DNA of 64,000 nucleotides from Chryseobacterium piscicola (GTDB lineage Bacteria > Bacteroidota > Bacteroidia > Flavobacteriales > Weeksellaceae). Within the stretch, counting starts at the first letter, position 1, and each line of letters starts with the position of its first letter. Made by a program: the position numbers and the translations under genes. Below are positions 63,490 through 64,000 of this stretch, piece after piece. The notes beneath the pieces were generated by a model. The model did no database searches. It was given only the letters and a program-made list of their open reading frames with translations, and was not told the DNA's origin. The stretch covers positions 124,001 to 188,000 of the forward strand of contig NZ_FTOJ01000004.1 of assembly GCF_900156685.1 (NCBI RefSeq), written 5' to 3'.

Positions 63490-64000
63490 TTGCTTGGTTT
63501 AATAATTGTGATGCTCGCAATTATCGTTTTTTTTATTTTGCTTGCCTACAAAACTTTTGTAGACCGCATTATTAAAGAAAAAGATGACCAGAATTTAGCT
63601 AAAATTCAACATCAGAAAGATCTAGCTCTGGAAAACGTGAAAGCGCAGGAGGAGGAAAGGAAACGCATTGCAATTGCGGTACATGATGATTTAGGAAATC
63701 GCCTCAACATCTTGTCTTTATGGTTACAAAATATTGAAATTGAAGACGAAAATGCTTCAAATGTAATTTCGGGTCAAATTAAAGAATTGGTAGATTCTAC
63801 AAGGAAAATTTCGCATAGCCTTTACCCTGTCAATCTAGAGAAATTAGGATTTATATTGTATGTGGAAGAGTTAATAGCCAATCTTTCCAATAAAGTAGAT
63901 ATTACGCTCTTTCAAACAAAGCCTTATCATAAAAAAAACATTTTTGTGGAAGTGCAGATTTACCGAATTATTCAAGAGTTTACAACGAATGTAATAAAGC
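63490..64000 (+). CDS. Sensor histidine kinase, HisKA_3 (NarL-partner) type, cut by window end
   Basis: The visible 170 residues start with a single membrane helix (about 3-23), then a charged linker helix, then the dimerisation box EEERKRIAIAVHDDLGNRLN with the phospho-acceptor His, and the start of the ATPase domain (YRIIQEFTTNVIK, the N box). The start is TTG at 63490 or ATG at 63511; the TTG keeps a longer helix. Kinases of this type pair with LuxR/NarL regulators, expected just beyond the window. Confidence 0.85.
   Translation, partial: MLGLIIVMLAIIVFFILLAYKTFVDRIIKEKDDQNLAKIQHQKDLALENVKAQEEERKRIAIAVHDDLGNRLNILSLWLQNIEIEDENASNVISGQIKELVDSTRKISHSLYPVNLEKLGFILYVEELIANLSNKVDITLFQTKPYHKKNIFVEVQIYRIIQEFTTNVIK

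Overview
The window is a stretch of low-GC chromosome from a member of the Bacteroidota, class Flavobacteriia, most like Chryseobacterium or a close relative in the Weeksellaceae. Several kinds of evidence agree. Signal peptides end in NAQ or FSQ. There are TonB-dependent receptors, GLPGLI-family proteins, a type IX secretion C-terminal signal and OmpA proteins with thrombospondin type 3 calcium repeats. The ribosomal cluster rpmB-rpmG-DUF4295-ftsY is present. Promoters follow the Bacteroidota pattern TTG-N17-21-TAnnTTTG, and purine-rich Shine-Dalgarno sequences are almost absent. Most of the content is ordinary housekeeping and envelope genes; no phage, CRISPR array or complete insertion sequence was seen.

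Layout. 1-5100: the end of a siderophore-type TonB receptor with a PepSY protein, a small beta-barrel protein, a 1-Cys peroxiredoxin, an MscS channel and a lysine-rich repeat protein. 5165-14979: dusB, two very large envelope proteins (one a degenerate M1-peptidase/beta-barrel fusion), a type IX cargo protein and a fused pyrE-pyrF gene whose second half is of eukaryotic type. 15082-20065: an accessory-looking unit made of a small coiled-coil HTH regulator, a divergent promoter region with a palindrome, a tyrosine-rich secreted peptide, two tandem GLPGLI proteins and an outer-membrane receptor. 20104-30831: YkvA, an aroC-thioredoxin-tlpA operon, a polytopic membrane protein, a glycine-zipper lipoprotein, a flavin monooxygenase, ribB with a decayed GTP cyclohydrolase II half, fmt and recQ. 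30908-41229: tandem OmpA genes, folK, sppA, ftsY, three ribosomal proteins, lnt, vanZ and proC.

41231-42282 is a decayed patch holding a broken HTH regulator and an IS982-type transposase tail. It is followed by an oxidative-stress island (42283-46989) with katE, a zinc alcohol dehydrogenase and a YciF-like ferritin-fold protein with a histone-H1-like tail; katG lies further on at 50813. 47346-49321 holds murA, whose active-site Cys is replaced by Asp, and its DUF4290 partner. 53885-64000 holds tRNA-Gln, der, upp, a small pseudogene, comF, queD, lpxH, a LuxE-like acyl-activating protein, an MmcB-like nuclease-fold protein, aqpZ, a DUF5715 protein and the start of a two-component sensor operon cut by the window edge.

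The best candidate for something undescribed is the 15082-20065 unit. A second system-level signal is a set of genes whose -7 box lies only 4-6 nt before the start codon, which implies leaderless transcripts.
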